Shown: positions 33,483 through 43,300 of the stretch, piece after piece
How positions within the stretch are numbered: the first letter of the stretch is position 1
Layout: every line of letters starts with the position of its first letter
Assembly (NCBI GenBank): GCA_032595685.2
Contig: CP159373.1
Location: forward strand, 1,819,001 to 1,883,000
Direction of reading: 5' to 3'
DNA from: Candidatus Electrothrix aestuarii
GTDB taxonomy: Bacteria > Desulfobacterota > Desulfobulbia > Desulfobulbales > Desulfobulbaceae
Length of the DNA stretch: 64,000 bases
Program-made: the position numbers and the translations under genes
Notes under the pieces: model-generated
What the model saw: the letters and a program-made list of their open reading frames with translations, nothing else
The model's database searches: none
Told to the model about the DNA's origin: nothing

Positions 33483-35483
33483 ATGTTCTATAATATGTTG
33501 CAAAAGAAAATAGTACGCCGTTTCATAAATTTAAAGGTACGCCTTGTCAATATTAACTTTTGGTTACTTTTACTGACAGATACGTTCCTTATTGTTGCAT
33601 CGTATAATATTTCGCAATATATACGTTTTATTGATAATTCCCTGTCGTCGTATCATGCTGAGCCGTATATTCAGCTTCTGATTGTATGCATTAAAATTGC
33701 GTCGTTTTACGCCGTAGGGGTATATAGAGGTATGTGGCGGTATACAAGTTATACCGATATAGTAAATATTCTTAAAGGAACGCTCTTAGCCAGTGTATTA
33801 TCTGTAGCTACTCTGGCATATATCTACCACTTCCAAGGCTTCTCCCGTTCGATTTTTATTATTGACGCAATGGTGACGTTTCTGCTGATCAGCGGGAACA
33901 GGGCTTCAATTCGTTTTTGGTATCAGAATACAGAAAAACGACGTTATAGGCTGCGTTATGACCAACGGGATATACCAAAAAAAAAGCTGCTTCTGGTTGG
34001 GGCCGGTTCAGCAGCTGAAAAGATATTGCGTGAGCTACGGGAAAATCAAACTCTCCCCTATATTCCTGTTGGGCTTGTAGACGATAACCCGAAAAAAATT
34101 GCCTCAAGAATACATGGTATACCGGTGGTTGGTCTGATTGACGATATGCCAGAACAAGCACAGCGAATGGAGGCACAGGAGCTCCTGATCACAATCGCTT
34201 CTGCTAGTGGTCCGCAGATGAAACGAATTGTAGAGATTTGCCAGAGCACCCAGCTTCCCTATAAAGTTCTTCCTGGAATTGGTCAGCTCATTCGCGACAA
34301 TGTCTCTGTAAACGATATGCGGGACATCTCCTATGTAGATTTGTTGGGGCGAAAGGAAGTGCTACTAGATTCCGCCCTGATCGGAAATTACCTTGAGAGT
34401 AAGGTGGTCCTTATTACCGGTGCAGGAGGAACTATTGGTTCAGAGCTCTGCCGACAGGTGATCACCTTTGAGCCTGCGCTACTCATTCTCTTTGATGCGG
34501 GTGAGGAAAATCTCTATAATATTCAGATGGAGCTGATGCATGAATATAGGTTTCAACATCTCGTTCCAATCTTAGGTAAGGTTCAGAATAAAGAGCTACT
34601 GAACAGGGTGTTTAGATGCTATAAGCCAGCGGTTGTTTTTCACGCAGCCGCTTATAAGCATGTTCCGCTGATCGAAAATAATCCTTGGGAGGCGGTAGTA
34701 AATAATGTCCTTGCCGCTCAGTATCTGATAGAAGCATCATTTGTCCATCTTGTAGAAAGGTTTGTGCTGGTTTCAACAGACAAGGCAGTACGCCCTACAA
34801 ATGTTATGGGGGCTTCAAAAAGATTAACGGAAATGCTGATGCAGGCCTACTCCGCGCCATTCTGTCCGGTATCAAATGAGGAGAATATGCATAATGAATT
34901 CGTTCCTCATACAGTTTTTATGGCTGTTCGCTTTGGCAATGTATTAGGATCTTCAGGATCGGTTATTCCGCTTTTTAAACGGCAGATTGAGCGGGGCGGC
35001 CCTGTCACAGTGACACATCCTGAAATTAATCGTTTTTTTATGTCCATTGAGGAGGCAGCGCAGCTTATTCTTCAGGCAGGTTCCATGGGGCAGGGAGGTG
35101 AAATTTTTCTCCTGAAAATGGGCCAACCTGTGAAAATTGCAGACATGGCTCGTGAATTAATAAAACTTTCAGGGCGAGTACCTGATGTCGAAATTGCCAT
35201 TAAGTATACCGGACTGCGGGAAGGAGAGAAGCTTTATGAAGAGCTTATCACAGACGGAGAAGGTATTGTTGAAACTGGACATGAAGAAATAATGGTGCTA
35301 CGAGGAGATGAGGAAAATTACTCTTTTCTTTTTCAAGGGATTGAGCGACTCACAGAAAAAGCACGCCAGCATGACGCTTCAGGTATTAAAGAAATTATGC
35401 AGGAAATTATACCTGAATACAAACCAGACTATGATGCAACGGGTGTACTTAACCAACGCGGACTTTGTCCGCAACCCAATTAA
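33483..35483 (+). CDS. Nucleoside-diphosphate-sugar dehydratase/epimerase (WbpM/CapD/FlaA1 family)
   Basis: The product has 666 residues; an ATG at 33495 is an alternative. Four membrane helices fill the first 150 residues. A CoA-binding-like Rossmann region (LLLVGAGSAAEKILRELREN) follows, then the SDR domain with TGAGGTIGSELCRQ, HAAAYKHVPLIENNPWEAV, VSTDKAVRPTNVMGASKR (MxxxK in place of YxxxK, as usual for this group) and VRFGNVLGSSGSVIPLF. Members act as UDP-GlcNAc 4,6-dehydratases that supply unusual sugars for surface glycans, which fits the operon. Confidence 0.93.
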   Translation: MFYNMLQKKIVRRFINLKVRLVNINFWLLLLTDTFLIVASYNISQYIRFIDNSLSSYHAEPYIQLLIVCIKIASFYAVGVYRGMWRYTSYTDIVNILKGTLLASVLSVATLAYIYHFQGFSRSIFIIDAMVTFLLISGNRASIRFWYQNTEKRRYRLRYDQRDIPKKKLLLVGAGSAAEKILRELRENQTLPYIPVGLVDDNPKKIASRIHGIPVVGLIDDMPEQAQRMEAQELLITIASASGPQMKRIVEICQSTQLPYKVLPGIGQLIRDNVSVNDMRDISYVDLLGRKEVLLDSALIGNYLESKVVLITGAGGTIGSELCRQVITFEPALLILFDAGEENLYNIQMELMHEYRFQHLVPILGKVQNKELLNRVFRCYKPAVVFHAAAYKHVPLIENNPWEAVVNNVLAAQYLIEASFVHLVERFVLVSTDKAVRPTNVMGASKRLTEMLMQAYSAPFCPVSNEENMHNEFVPHTVFMAVRFGNVLGSSGSVIPLFKRQIERGGPVTVTHPEINRFFMSIEEAAQLILQAGSMGQGGEIFLLKMGQPVKIADMARELIKLSGRVPDVEIAIKYTGLREGEKLYEELITDGEGIVETGHEEIMVLRGDEENYSFLFQGIERLTEKARQHDASGIKEIMQEIIPEYKPDYDATGVLNQRGLCPQPN

Positions 35484-36037
35484 CGTATGAGATAGAGCCG
35501 TTCCTCATGTAAAAATGAAAGTAGCCAATAACTTTCAGAATACAGGGAAGAACGACTCATGAAAGCATTAATAAGCAGGTTCTCCAGTTCAGTAAAAGGT
35601 GTACTCTCAGGATTTGTATCGTTTTCAAGGCATGCTTCAAATCTGGGTTGACACTTGTACAGAAAGTTATCCATAGCGTTGCGACAATCTTCTTAATGCT
35701 GTCTATTCTGACGACCAAATAACTTCCAGTCAAATAGTCCCACTATCACTCTATGATTTTCTCCGTCCCTGACTTGTCTTTTCCTGATACCACGAACAAC
35801 ATTTACGGCAACAGATTTCTTCGTCGTCCTGATTTAACGGTTTTTGATCAAGTGCAAATTACCTACGAGGTACTAAATCCAAATGATTGAGGGGCATCTT
35901 ACTGGAGCATTCCTGCGGTAAAATAGTTGTGTTACTTCCCATATCTGCCGTCTGATTGATGAATAAACTATTTTCCTGAGATGTCAACGTGCGGAATGTG
36001 GGACATAGGGGAAACAAACGGTAACGAGCCGTTTTAA
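35484..36037. other. Long intergenic stretch with possible gene remnants
   Basis: No intact gene is seen over 550 bp. Minus-strand open frames at 35480-35674 (FEACLENDTNPESTPFTELE...) and 35859-36068 (SQENSLFINQTADMGSN...) look partly protein-like but lack ribosome binding sites and known domains. They may be remnants of mobile-element or other genes. Confidence 0.35.
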
Positions 36038-36077
36038 ACAAAAAAACGGCAAGTCGAGCGATGCTCAACTTGCCGTT
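36038..36077 (-). terminator. Terminator of tRNA-Pro
   Basis: AACGGCAAGT (36045-36054) pairs perfectly with ACTTGCCGTT (36068-36077). Inside, after one mismatch, GAGC-GAT-GCTC continues the stem. On the minus strand a T tract (36038-36046) follows, 15 bp after the tRNA. Confidence 0.85.
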
Positions 36078-36092
36078 GTAAAAGCAAAAAGA

Positions 36093-36170
36093 TGGTCGGG
36101 GCGGTAGGATTCGAACCTACGACCTCCTGCTCCCAAGGCAGGCACGCTAACCAGGCTGCGCTACGCCCCG
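36093..36170 (-). tRNA. tRNA-Pro(UGG)
   Basis: A complete cloverleaf of 78 nt is present on the minus strand, including encoded CCA. The acceptor is CGGGGCG/CGCCCCG, the anticodon loop is CTTGGGA in stem CTGC/GCAG with anticodon TGG, and the T arm contains GGTTCGAATCC. Confidence 0.95.
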
Positions 36171-36199
36171 ACGGCACGATGTATGCAGAAAGTTTTTCT

Positions 36200-36228
36200 T
36201 ATATACAAAACTTTCATCTTCTCTGCAA
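36200..36228 (-). promoter_or_regulatory. Promoter of tRNA-Pro
   Basis: On the minus strand, TTGCAG (36223-36228), a 17-bp spacer and TATATA (36200-36205) lie about 30 bp before the tRNA 5' end. Confidence 0.65.
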
Positions 36229-36516
36229 GCTTTTCTCTCGCCTACAAGCTTTTTTTCTCCCCATTCGCTCATTTCAAAACGCAGTTCGGAGAATTTTACC
36301 AAACCTGACTAAAAAATCCTGATTTCGATGTCAGAGACGGTGAAATTCGTTTTATGTGACAACAAATTTTTCGCCCTTCAACATGTGGAGCGAAAAACTA
36401 TCTGAAATTGATTTTGCGCAAAAAAACGACTCACGCAATTACAGAGAGTTAAGAGTTCCTCAAACTGCAAAAAAATAAGCGAATGGGGAGTTTTTTGTTA
36501 GCTGTTGTTTTTTCAC
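36229..36516. other. AT-rich spacer between divergent tRNA promoters
   Basis: No gene is supported. The stretch separates the promoters of tRNA-Pro (minus) and tRNA-Asn (plus) and is rich in A/T runs, which may act as UP elements. Confidence 0.45.
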
Positions 36517-36545
36517 TTGACCGCCCTGGCCTTTTTTGGTATAAA
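36517..36545 (+). promoter_or_regulatory. Promoter of tRNA-Asn
   Basis: TTGACC (36517-36522), a 17-bp spacer and TATAAA (36540-36545) make a near-consensus sigma-70 promoter. The start site would be about 25 bp before the tRNA. Confidence 0.8.
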
Positions 36546-36576
36546 AGTCCACGTTGACTTGAGCAATAAACTTTGT

Positions 36577-36652
36577 TCCTCGGTAGCTCAGTTGGTAGAG
36601 CGGGTGGCTGTTAACCACCTTGTCGGCGGTTCGAGTCCGTCCCGAGGAGCCA
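36577..36652 (+). tRNA. tRNA-Asn(GUU)
   Basis: A complete 76-nt cloverleaf with encoded CCA. The acceptor is TCCTCGG/CCGAGGA, the D arm contains AGCTCAGTTGGTAGAGC, the anticodon loop CTGTTAA carries GTT, and the T arm contains GGTTCGAGTCC. The asparaginyl-tRNA synthetase gene follows 148 bp downstream. Confidence 0.97.
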
Positions 36653-36662
36653 GATATATAAA

Positions 36663-36696
36663 AAGCCTGAAGGAGAAATCCTTCGGGCTTTTTTTG
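36663..36696 (+). terminator. Terminator after tRNA-Asn
   Basis: A 12-bp stem (36663-36674 with 36679-36690, one G-T pair) with a GAAA tetraloop is followed by a run of T. It separates the tRNA from asnS. Confidence 0.9.
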
Positions 36697-36800
36697 TTTC
36701 ATAATGCCTATCCCCATAGAATTCTGTGGATATATCAGAAAGGCTCACGTTAAATAGAGAACAACATGCCCCATTAACCCGATATTGAGAATAACGAGTT

Positions 36801-38177
36801 ATGAAACCACGCATCAAAGATCTCCTCAACACCGAACCAAATGAACAGCAGATCCTTGTAGAGGGCTGGGTGCGAACCTGCCGAGACTCTGGCAACCTCT
36901 GTTTTATCGAACTCACAGACGGTTCCTGCTTATCTGGCATCCAAGTCATTGCTGAATCAGACCTGCAAAACTATAGCGAAGAGGTCCGGCACCTCAGCAC
37001 CGGTACAGCCATAAAAGCTACCGGCATCCTGGTCAAATCGCCTGCCAAGGGCCAGGCTGTGGAAATTCGGGCGCAGCAGATCGAAATTCTCGGCCCTGCG
37101 GACCCGAACACCTACCCTTTACAGAAAAAGCGGCACAGCTTCGAATTTCTCCGTTCCATTAGCCAGCTCCGCCCACGCACCAATGCCTTGGGTGCAGTCG
37201 CTCGCATCCGCTCTGAGCTGAACTTTGCTATTCATCGTTTCTTTCGGGACAAGGGCTTCTTCCAGGTTCACACCCCGCTTATTACCACTTCGGACTGCGA
37301 AGGTGCCGGTGAGATGTTCACAGTCACGGCACTCACCGATAAGGAATTAGGAAAGGAGAACGCCTTTGCAAAAGATTTCTTTGGCCGCAAAGCAGGCCTA
37401 ACGGTCAGCGGACAACTACAGGCTGAAATCTATGCCCTCTCACATGGCCGAGTCTACACCTTTGGTCCCACTTTTCGGGCAGAAAACTCCAACACCAGCC
37501 GCCATCTGGCCGAGTTCTGGATGCTGGAGCCGGAAATGGCTTTTTGCGATTTGCATTGCGATATGGAAATTGCCGAGGCCCTTATTCAAGACCTCATCAA
37601 CGCGGTGATGGAGAATTGCGGGGAAGACCTTGAGCTTTTCAACCGATTCATCAGTAAGGGACTCCTTGAAAAACTGGAAACCGTGCGGCAACACAGCTTT
37701 GCCCGCATGACCTATACCGAAGCAATCAAAGAATTGGAGCAGGCACAACAGAAGTTTGAATATCCTGTTGCCTGGGGCAGTGATTTGCAGGCAGAGCATG
37801 AACGCTTCCTCTGCGAAGAGATCGCTGGCAAGCCGGTAATAGTCACAGATTACCCTAAGACTATCAAGCCCTTTTATATGCGACAAAATGACGATGGCAA
37901 GACTGTTGCGGCTATGGATATCCTGGTGCCGGGAATCGGAGAACTGGTTGGCGGGAGCCAACGAGAGGAACGACTGGATTTGTTAACAGCTCGCATGCAA
38001 GAGGCTGGACTTGATCTGGAAGAATACAGCTGGTATCTGGACCTGCGTCGGTACGGTTCCGTACCGCACTCCGGTTTTGGCCTGGGTTTTGAGCGACTGG
38101 TTCAGTTCGTCACAGGCATGAGCAATATACGGGATGTCATCCCCTTTCCCAGAACACCGGGCAGCGCCCCTTGCTGA
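36801..38177 (+). CDS. asnS: Asparaginyl-tRNA synthetase
   Basis: The product has 458 residues. The OB-fold anticodon-binding domain ([33 protein letters not shown], about 19-100) is followed by the class II catalytic core. Core motifs are [67 protein letters not shown] and [16 protein letters not shown]. The [10 protein letters not shown] insert is typical of AsnRS rather than AspRS. It charges tRNA-Asn, whose gene lies just upstream. Confidence 0.96.
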   Translation: MKPRIKDLLNTEPNEQQILVEGWVRTCRDSGNLCFIELTDGSCLSGIQVIAESDLQNYSEEVRHLSTGTAIKATGILVKSPAKGQAVEIRAQQIEILGPADPNTYPLQKKRHSFEFLRSISQLRPRTNALGAVARIRSELNFAIHRFFRDKGFFQVHTPLITTSDCEGAGEMFTVTALTDKELGKENAFAKDFFGRKAGLTVSGQLQAEIYALSHGRVYTFGPTFRAENSNTSRHLAEFWMLEPEMAFCDLHCDMEIAEALIQDLINAVMENCGEDLELFNRFISKGLLEKLETVRQHSFARMTYTEAIKELEQAQQKFEYPVAWGSDLQAEHERFLCEEIAGKPVIVTDYPKTIKPFYMRQNDDGKTVAAMDILVPGIGELVGGSQREERLDLLTARMQEAGLDLEEYSWYLDLRRYGSVPHSGFGLGFERLVQFVTGMSNIRDVIPFPRTPGSAPC

Positions 38178-38211
38178 AACATCCCAACCCGCTCTTCCTC
38201 CCCCCCAGGGC

Positions 38212-38436
38212 TTAGACCAAGGCCTTTAGCGCCTTACTCCTCAACTTCTGTCGTAAAAAACAAAAAAATAAGCGGCAATTTGTAAAAAGATTTTCAATGG
38301 ATACTGCGAGCAACGCATTTAGAGTGTTAGCCAACCGCATCCCTTTGACAGTCACCTGATATCTATTCTGTTTTGGCATTTTTCGAATAATCCGCCACTG
38401 TACAGCAATCTTCTTGCCTTTGCAGTAAAAAATCAA
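38212..38436 (-). pseudogene. C-terminal fragment of a winged-helix-type or transposon-linked protein
   Basis: The 74 codons include QWRIIRKMPKQNRYQVTVKG and MRLANTLNALLAVSIENL. This pattern (R-x-P-x-x-x-R-Y-x-[LV]-T-x-x-G) is known from the C-termini of dispersed, often element-associated proteins. No start signal is seen, and the normal N-terminal part is missing. Confidence 0.4.
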
Positions 38437-38486
38437 AAAGTCGAGAGGACGATGTTGGAAAGGAGGTTGCTTGAAATGATCTCGCG

Positions 38487-38696
38487 CTACGATTTCATAT
38501 GGAGAGCTGCGTACGCCTCACAGCCCTCTTCTGAGAGGACAAACAGCAGAGAACAGTTATTGCCTCCGGGATCCTGTTGGTCATAATGAGGGCACTGTAG
38601 ATTCCCGCAGGTCATGAAGTTGTCTTGGTCGTTTGCTTCGGGAGCTTCATTCGTAGTACTTGCAGGATGCTGTCCTTTTTTTGAAGAGGAGTGCAT
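38487..38696 (-). CDS. Small Cys-containing hypothetical protein
   Basis: The product has 69 residues; AAGGAAAG precedes the ATG. A polar, Pro/Asn/Gln-rich N-terminus is followed by CGNLQCPHY...NNCSLLFVLSEEGCEAY, four cysteines that could bind a metal. No membrane helix or signal peptide is present, and the family is not recognised. The 236 bp to the next gene upstream contain no other feature. Confidence 0.5.
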   Translation of the reverse strand: MHSSSKKGQHPASTTNEAPEANDQDNFMTCGNLQCPHYDQQDPGGNNCSLLFVLSEEGCEAYAALHMKS

Positions 38697-38932
38697 GAGC
38701 TTTCCTTGCCTCTTGTTGATGGGGATCTTAACTTCCTGTAGAAACTTTTAATCTACAGCGCCTCTCTTTCCTCTGCAAGAGAAAAGGAGTCTGTGTTTCT
38801 CAAGCCTCATCTTTCAGAATAAGCTCTCTTGCAATCCTTTTTTCCCTCGGCCATAATGAACTTATTGTCAAGATGGCTTGAAAAAGGAGCGAGCGTAATG
38901 CTACTCGTAATACCTACAAATGGAGCTTCGTT

Positions 38933-39358
38933 ATGAAGAGAAGGAATACAGGTATTTTGTTGATTCTGAGTTTACTCGTGTTGTTTATGTCCCTGTCTCC
39001 TGTTGGTGCTGCCTGCAAAAAGGGCGATGCGAATATGGATGGTGATATCGATCATGCTGATTTGTATGAAATAAAAGAGCTTCTGCGGTTGAATGGTTCC
39101 TGTGGTCCTGTTCCAGAATGTGCGGATTATGACGGGGATGGCTCTATCACGGTTTTCGATGTCCGCAGCGTTCTGATCGCTATTAATAAGGAATGTGCCC
39201 CCGGTGATGCCAATACAAGTGGGCATCTGACTGTAGCTGATCTCTGCAAAGTAGAAAAAATGATCGCCAAAAAAGAGTATTCAAAATGCGCAGATTGCAA
39301 TGAGGATGGGGTGTTAGATGCTGCTGATGTTGCCTGTCTGCAGAGTAAGCTTCATTGA
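38933..39358 (+). CDS. Secreted dockerin-like calcium-binding protein
   Basis: The product has 141 residues. A signal peptide (TGILLILSLLVLFMSLSPVGA) is followed almost entirely by dockerin type I-like units. There are four EF-hand-like loops (GDANMDGDIDHADL, ADYDGDGSITVFDV, GDANTSGHLTVADL, ADCNEDGVLDAADV), each followed by a helix, which makes two dockerin-type pairs. Cysteines between units may form disulfides. No enzyme or cohesin is attached or nearby. A stand-alone dockerin could dock to a cohesin-like surface protein elsewhere. Confidence 0.8.
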   Translation: MKRRNTGILLILSLLVLFMSLSPVGAACKKGDANMDGDIDHADLYEIKELLRLNGSCGPVPECADYDGDGSITVFDVRSVLIAINKECAPGDANTSGHLTVADLCKVEKMIAKKEYSKCADCNEDGVLDAADVACLQSKLH

Positions 39359-39495
39359 TTCCTTTGGGTAGTCCTCTTGCGGATACGCCCCTTGTATTCG
39401 TTTTTCGCTTTCACTTGCTTTTTTGTCGCTGACTGAATATTGTTTCCTGGTTTGTTTATTGGAAGATAGAGCCTTTTTTTGTACGAAAGGAGTGG

Positions 39496-42400
39496 TTGCA
39501 CTTTGTTGTATCCGCTTACTCTTTTCCTGTTATCCAAAAAAACGTCAGACCAAGAAGTATGCTGTCAATTTGTAAACAGTTGTCCGAGAATAAGGAAGGA
39601 CAGGGAAAAAAAATAGATATCTGCGGATTGCATGGAGGCAGTGCGGCTCTGTTTGTGGCCCGGCTTCAGGAAATTCAGCGGCAAAGCATTTGTTGTCTTC
39701 TCCCTTCCGATGATCAGCTGGACACCTTGGCCGGAGATATTCGCCTTTTTACCGATATTCCGGTTCTCACCTATCCCGCCTTTGAGATAGCTCCGTACAC
39801 CCAGTTGGCCCCGGACCCGTCTACCGTCGCGGCCCGGCTTTCCACCCTGTATTTTCTTCAGGAACAGAGTGGGCCTTGTATCGTCCTGACCTCGGTGGAG
39901 GCGGTTTTGCGTCGGGTTCTTCCTCAGCAGGTCTTGAGCGGGCGTTGTGAACTGGTCATGGCTGGTGAGGATACGGATCGGGATGCTTTGATTTCCTCGC
40001 TTATTGATGCCGGGTATGAGTCCTGTGAATTGGTTCGCCAGCTTGGCGATTTGGCTGTACGAGGTGGTATTATTGATCTTTTTCCCCCAGCATCCAGCCT
40101 TGCTGTGCAAGGCCCCCTGCGCCTTGATTTTTTTGGTGATACTGTCGAGTCTATTCGTAGCTTTGATCCGCTGACCCAGCGTTCAGAAGACGAGTTAGAG
40201 GAGGTAGTACTCCTGCCTGCTTCGGATGTGCTTTTTCCTGAAGACTCTGCTGTAGAGAAATGGCGGCAAGACGTGTATGCGGCTGTCGAAAAGCTGGCCC
40301 CGAATCAGAAGGATTCTGAGACAGCACGCCAGATCATGCAGCAGTTGCGGGAGCGGATCCGTTTTCCGGGGATTGAGTTCTTTCTCCCCTTGATGTATCG
40401 GAATCCCGGCCCGCAGACCCTGTTTGAGTATCTCCCGGCTGCATGCCCTGTTATCCTTCATGATCCTGTCAGTATTCAACGCAAGATTTCCTTGGTTCAT
40501 GAACGGGTCGCGGCCAATTATGAAGAGGCTGCCAGCGAGGGTTTGGCCCTTCCGCCGAAAACACTCTTTGTTGAGCAAGAAGAGCTTGAGCAACACCTTG
40601 GTAAAAGGTCTCGGGTTGACCTCTGCCTCATTCCTAATCCAGATGCAGTGCAAACGCCGATTCTCCATAGGGTTGGTGATCATTCCCTGCTTCGGCAGGA
40701 AATAGAGCTGCAACGGAAAAAACGTGGTGTCCTGGCTCCGCTTGCTGATAGACTCCTGAAATGGCAAAAGGCTGAGGATACCATTGTCCTTGCTTGTCGC
40801 TCAATGCAACAGGCGAAGCATCTGGAAGAGATGTTGGCAGGCTACGGCATTCAATGCGGTCGGGACACGACGCCGCTTGATTTGCAAAAGCAGCATCCGG
40901 GACAGGTCCTGCTGGTAGAGCATCCGCTTTCACACGGATTTGATCTGCCAGAAGAGCATCTGCACATTCTTTCAGCGGCGGAGCTTTTCGGAGACAAACG
41001 TCTCCAGTCAGGTGGCAAGAAAAAGAGTCGTCGTCCTCAAGGTGAGCCCATTGCCCTGGAGGAAATTGCTATCGGCGATGTCGTTGTCCACCGGGACCAC
41101 GGTCTGGCCAGCTTTCAGGGGCTGGTGAATATGGATTTTGCCGGACAGCGCGGCGACTTCATGCTCCTGGAGTTTCAGGGTAATGATAAACTCTATATTC
41201 CGGTGCATCAGCTGCACTGGGTCAGTCGCTATCAGGGGCTGACGGATCAGCAACCCAAGCTGGATCGGCTGGGTTCCCAACGCTGGCAAACGGCCAAGAA
41301 GAAGGTCACCGAAGCGGTCTGGCAGGTTGCCCAGGAATTACTTGCCATCTATGCCCGCCGTGAGATGCGCAGAGGTCATAGTTTTCAGCAGCCGGGTATC
41401 CTGTTTAAGGAACTGGCAGAGTCCTTCCCCTATGATGAAACCGAAGGGCAGGCCAAGGCTATTGATGAGGTGCTTACGGATCTCTGCTCAGATAAGCCGA
41501 TGGATCGGCTAGTCTGCGGCGATGTGGGCTACGGCAAGACCGAAGTTGCCGTCCGGGCAGCCTATAAGGCCATAGAAGACGGTTTTCAGGTGGCAGTTTT
41601 GGTACCCACCACAGTCTTGGCAGAACAGCATGCGGCAACTTTTCGGGAACGCTTTGCCGGTTTTGATGTGGAAGTGGCCTGCACCAATCGTTTCCGTACC
41701 ACCAAGGAGCAGAAAGAGATTGTTCAGGATCTGAAAGATGGAAATATCCATCTGGTCGTCGGGACCCATCGCCTCCTCTCAAAGACCATTGGTTTCCATA
41801 AGCTGGGTCTGCTCGTCGTGGATGAGGAGCATCGCTTCGGCGTCTCCCATAAGGAGAAGATCAAGAAATTGCGGGCCGATGTAGATGTCCTCACCCTGAC
41901 TGCTACCCCGATCCCCCGAACCTTGCAGATGTCCCTCCTGGGTATTCGCGATCTCTCCGTGATCTCCAGTCCTCCCCGGCAGCGGCGCGCAGTGAAAACC
42001 TTTCTTGCTCGTAAGGATGATCTGGTGATCCGGGAAGCTGTCCAGCAGGAGCTGGAGCGTGGAGGGCAGGTTTTCTTTGTCCATAATCGGATCCAATCGA
42101 TCCATCGGGTCGCGGAGAAGATTGAGCATTTGGTTCCTCATGCCCGCATTGCTGTGGCGCATGGCCAGATGTCCGGCAAGCAGCTGGAGGAGGTCATGGT
42201 CAGTTTTATTAACCATGAGGTAGATATCCTGGTTAGTACCACGATTATTGAGTCGGGCCTGGATATCCCCAATGCCAATACCATTATCATTAATCGGGCG
42301 GATCGGATCGGTTTGGCAGATATGTACCAGTTGCGGGGCAGGGTAGGGCGTTCTTCCCGCCAATCGTATGCTTATTTGCTGGTGCCCTCTACTGAGAAGA

Positions 42401-43176
42401 TGACGTCAGATGCTGGTCAGCGCCTGCGGGCCCTGATGGATTGTTCGGACTTGGGTGGTGGCTTTAAGCTGGCCATGAATGATCTCCAGATTCGCGGCGG
42501 CGGTAACCTGCTCGGTGTGTCCCAGTCCGGCCATATTGCGGCGGTGGGATATGATCTCTATCTGGAGCTGCTCCAGTCTACGGTGGCGGATCTGAAAAAG
42601 CAGGCTGAGCAGGGCGGAGATATTACAGCACCTGAGCTGGAGCCGGATGTCAAGCTGCGGGTGGCGGCTTTTCTCCCTGATGATTATGTTCGGGATACGG
42701 TGCTTCGTTATCGTCTGTACCGCCGCCTCTCGGTGGCAGGGAATGAAGCTCCTGAGCTTTTGGCTGATTTGCAGGACGAGGTAGTTGATCGTTTTGGGGC
42801 ACTGCCCCGTGAAGCAGAGACCCTGTTTGCCTTGGTTGGACTCAAATATCCGTTGCGTCAGCTGGGAATCACCAAGCTTGAACAGGGGCCTGCCAGTCTT
42901 GTTTTTAGTTTCAGTGAGCAATCCCCCGTTGCCCCGGAAACCCTGCTGGCCTTTATTGAGCATTCTCGACCGAAGAAATCGCTAAAGAAAAAGGAGCAGC
43001 GCCCTCCCGTCAGAGGGCTACGGGTACCGCCAAGAGCCCCGACTCCAGAGCCAGAGCCTGTGCGGCTCACTCCAGACCAGCGACTTATTATTGCTTTGGA
43101 GGAAAATATTGCGCAGGAAGAGCTGTTTCGGCGTATAGACGCGGCCCTTAGCTTTCTTGGTGCGCAACATGGCTGA
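39496..43176 (+). CDS. mfd: Transcription-repair coupling factor Mfd
   Basis: The product has up to 1226 residues from a TTG with AAAGGAG just before it; the ATG at 39559 would shorten it by 21. The N-terminal UvrB-like module contains PSDDQLDTLAGDIRLF and RGGIIDLFPP. The RNA polymerase-interaction domain has IGDVVVHRDHGLASFQGL. The RecG-like helicase has GDVGYGKTEVAVRAA, VVDEEHRFGV, TLTATPIPRTLQMSL and the C-terminal QLRGRVGRS. It removes stalled RNA polymerase and recruits UvrA. The C-terminal TRCF domain is present. Confidence 0.96.
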   Translation: MHFVVSAYSFPVIQKNVRPRSMLSICKQLSENKEGQGKKIDICGLHGGSAALFVARLQEIQRQSICCLLPSDDQLDTLAGDIRLFTDIPVLTYPAFEIAPYTQLAPDPSTVAARLSTLYFLQEQSGPCIVLTSVEAVLRRVLPQQVLSGRCELVMAGEDTDRDALISSLIDAGYESCELVRQLGDLAVRGGIIDLFPPASSLAVQGPLRLDFFGDTVESIRSFDPLTQRSEDELEEVVLLPASDVLFPEDSAVEKWRQDVYAAVEKLAPNQKDSETARQIMQQLRERIRFPGIEFFLPLMYRNPGPQTLFEYLPAACPVILHDPVSIQRKISLVHERVAANYEEAASEGLALPPKTLFVEQEELEQHLGKRSRVDLCLIPNPDAVQTPILHRVGDHSLLRQEIELQRKKRGVLAPLADRLLKWQKAEDTIVLACRSMQQAKHLEEMLAGYGIQCGRDTTPLDLQKQHPGQVLLVEHPLSHGFDLPEEHLHILSAAELFGDKRLQSGGKKKSRRPQGEPIALEEIAIGDVVVHRDHGLASFQGLVNMDFAGQRGDFMLLEFQGNDKLYIPVHQLHWVSRYQGLTDQQPKLDRLGSQRWQTAKKKVTEAVWQVAQELLAIYARREMRRGHSFQQPGILFKELAESFPYDETEGQAKAIDEVLTDLCSDKPMDRLVCGDVGYGKTEVAVRAAYKAIEDGFQVAVLVPTTVLAEQHAATFRERFAGFDVEVACTNRFRTTKEQKEIVQDLKDGNIHLVVGTHRLLSKTIGFHKLGLLVVDEEHRFGVSHKEKIKKLRADVDVLTLTATPIPRTLQMSLLGIRDLSVISSPPRQRRAVKTFLARKDDLVIREAVQQELERGGQVFFVHNRIQSIHRVAEKIEHLVPHARIAVAHGQMSGKQLEEVMVSFINHEVDILVSTTIIESGLDIPNANTIIINRADRIGLADMYQLRGRVGRSSRQSYAYLLVPSTEKMTSDAGQRLRALMDCSDLGGGFKLAMNDLQIRGGGNLLGVSQSGHIAAVGYDLYLELLQSTVADLKKQAEQGGDITAPELEPDVKLRVAAFLPDDYVRDTVLRYRLYRRLSVAGNEAPELLADLQDEVVDRFGALPREAETLFALVGLKYPLRQLGITKLEQGPASLVFSFSEQSPVAPETLLAFIEHSRPKKSLKKKEQRPPVRGLRVPPRAPTPEPEPVRLTPDQRLIIALEENIAQEELFRRIDAALSFLGAQHG

Positions 43177-43300
43177 CAGAAACAAGAAATCGGGTTTGAC
43201 AGCATATCTCTTTTGTATTAGATCGTATAATATATAGGTGTGAAAAGCTTCCGAAAGAAAGTTTTTTGCCGGTTGGCTGAAAAAAAATAGACGTAAGAGT

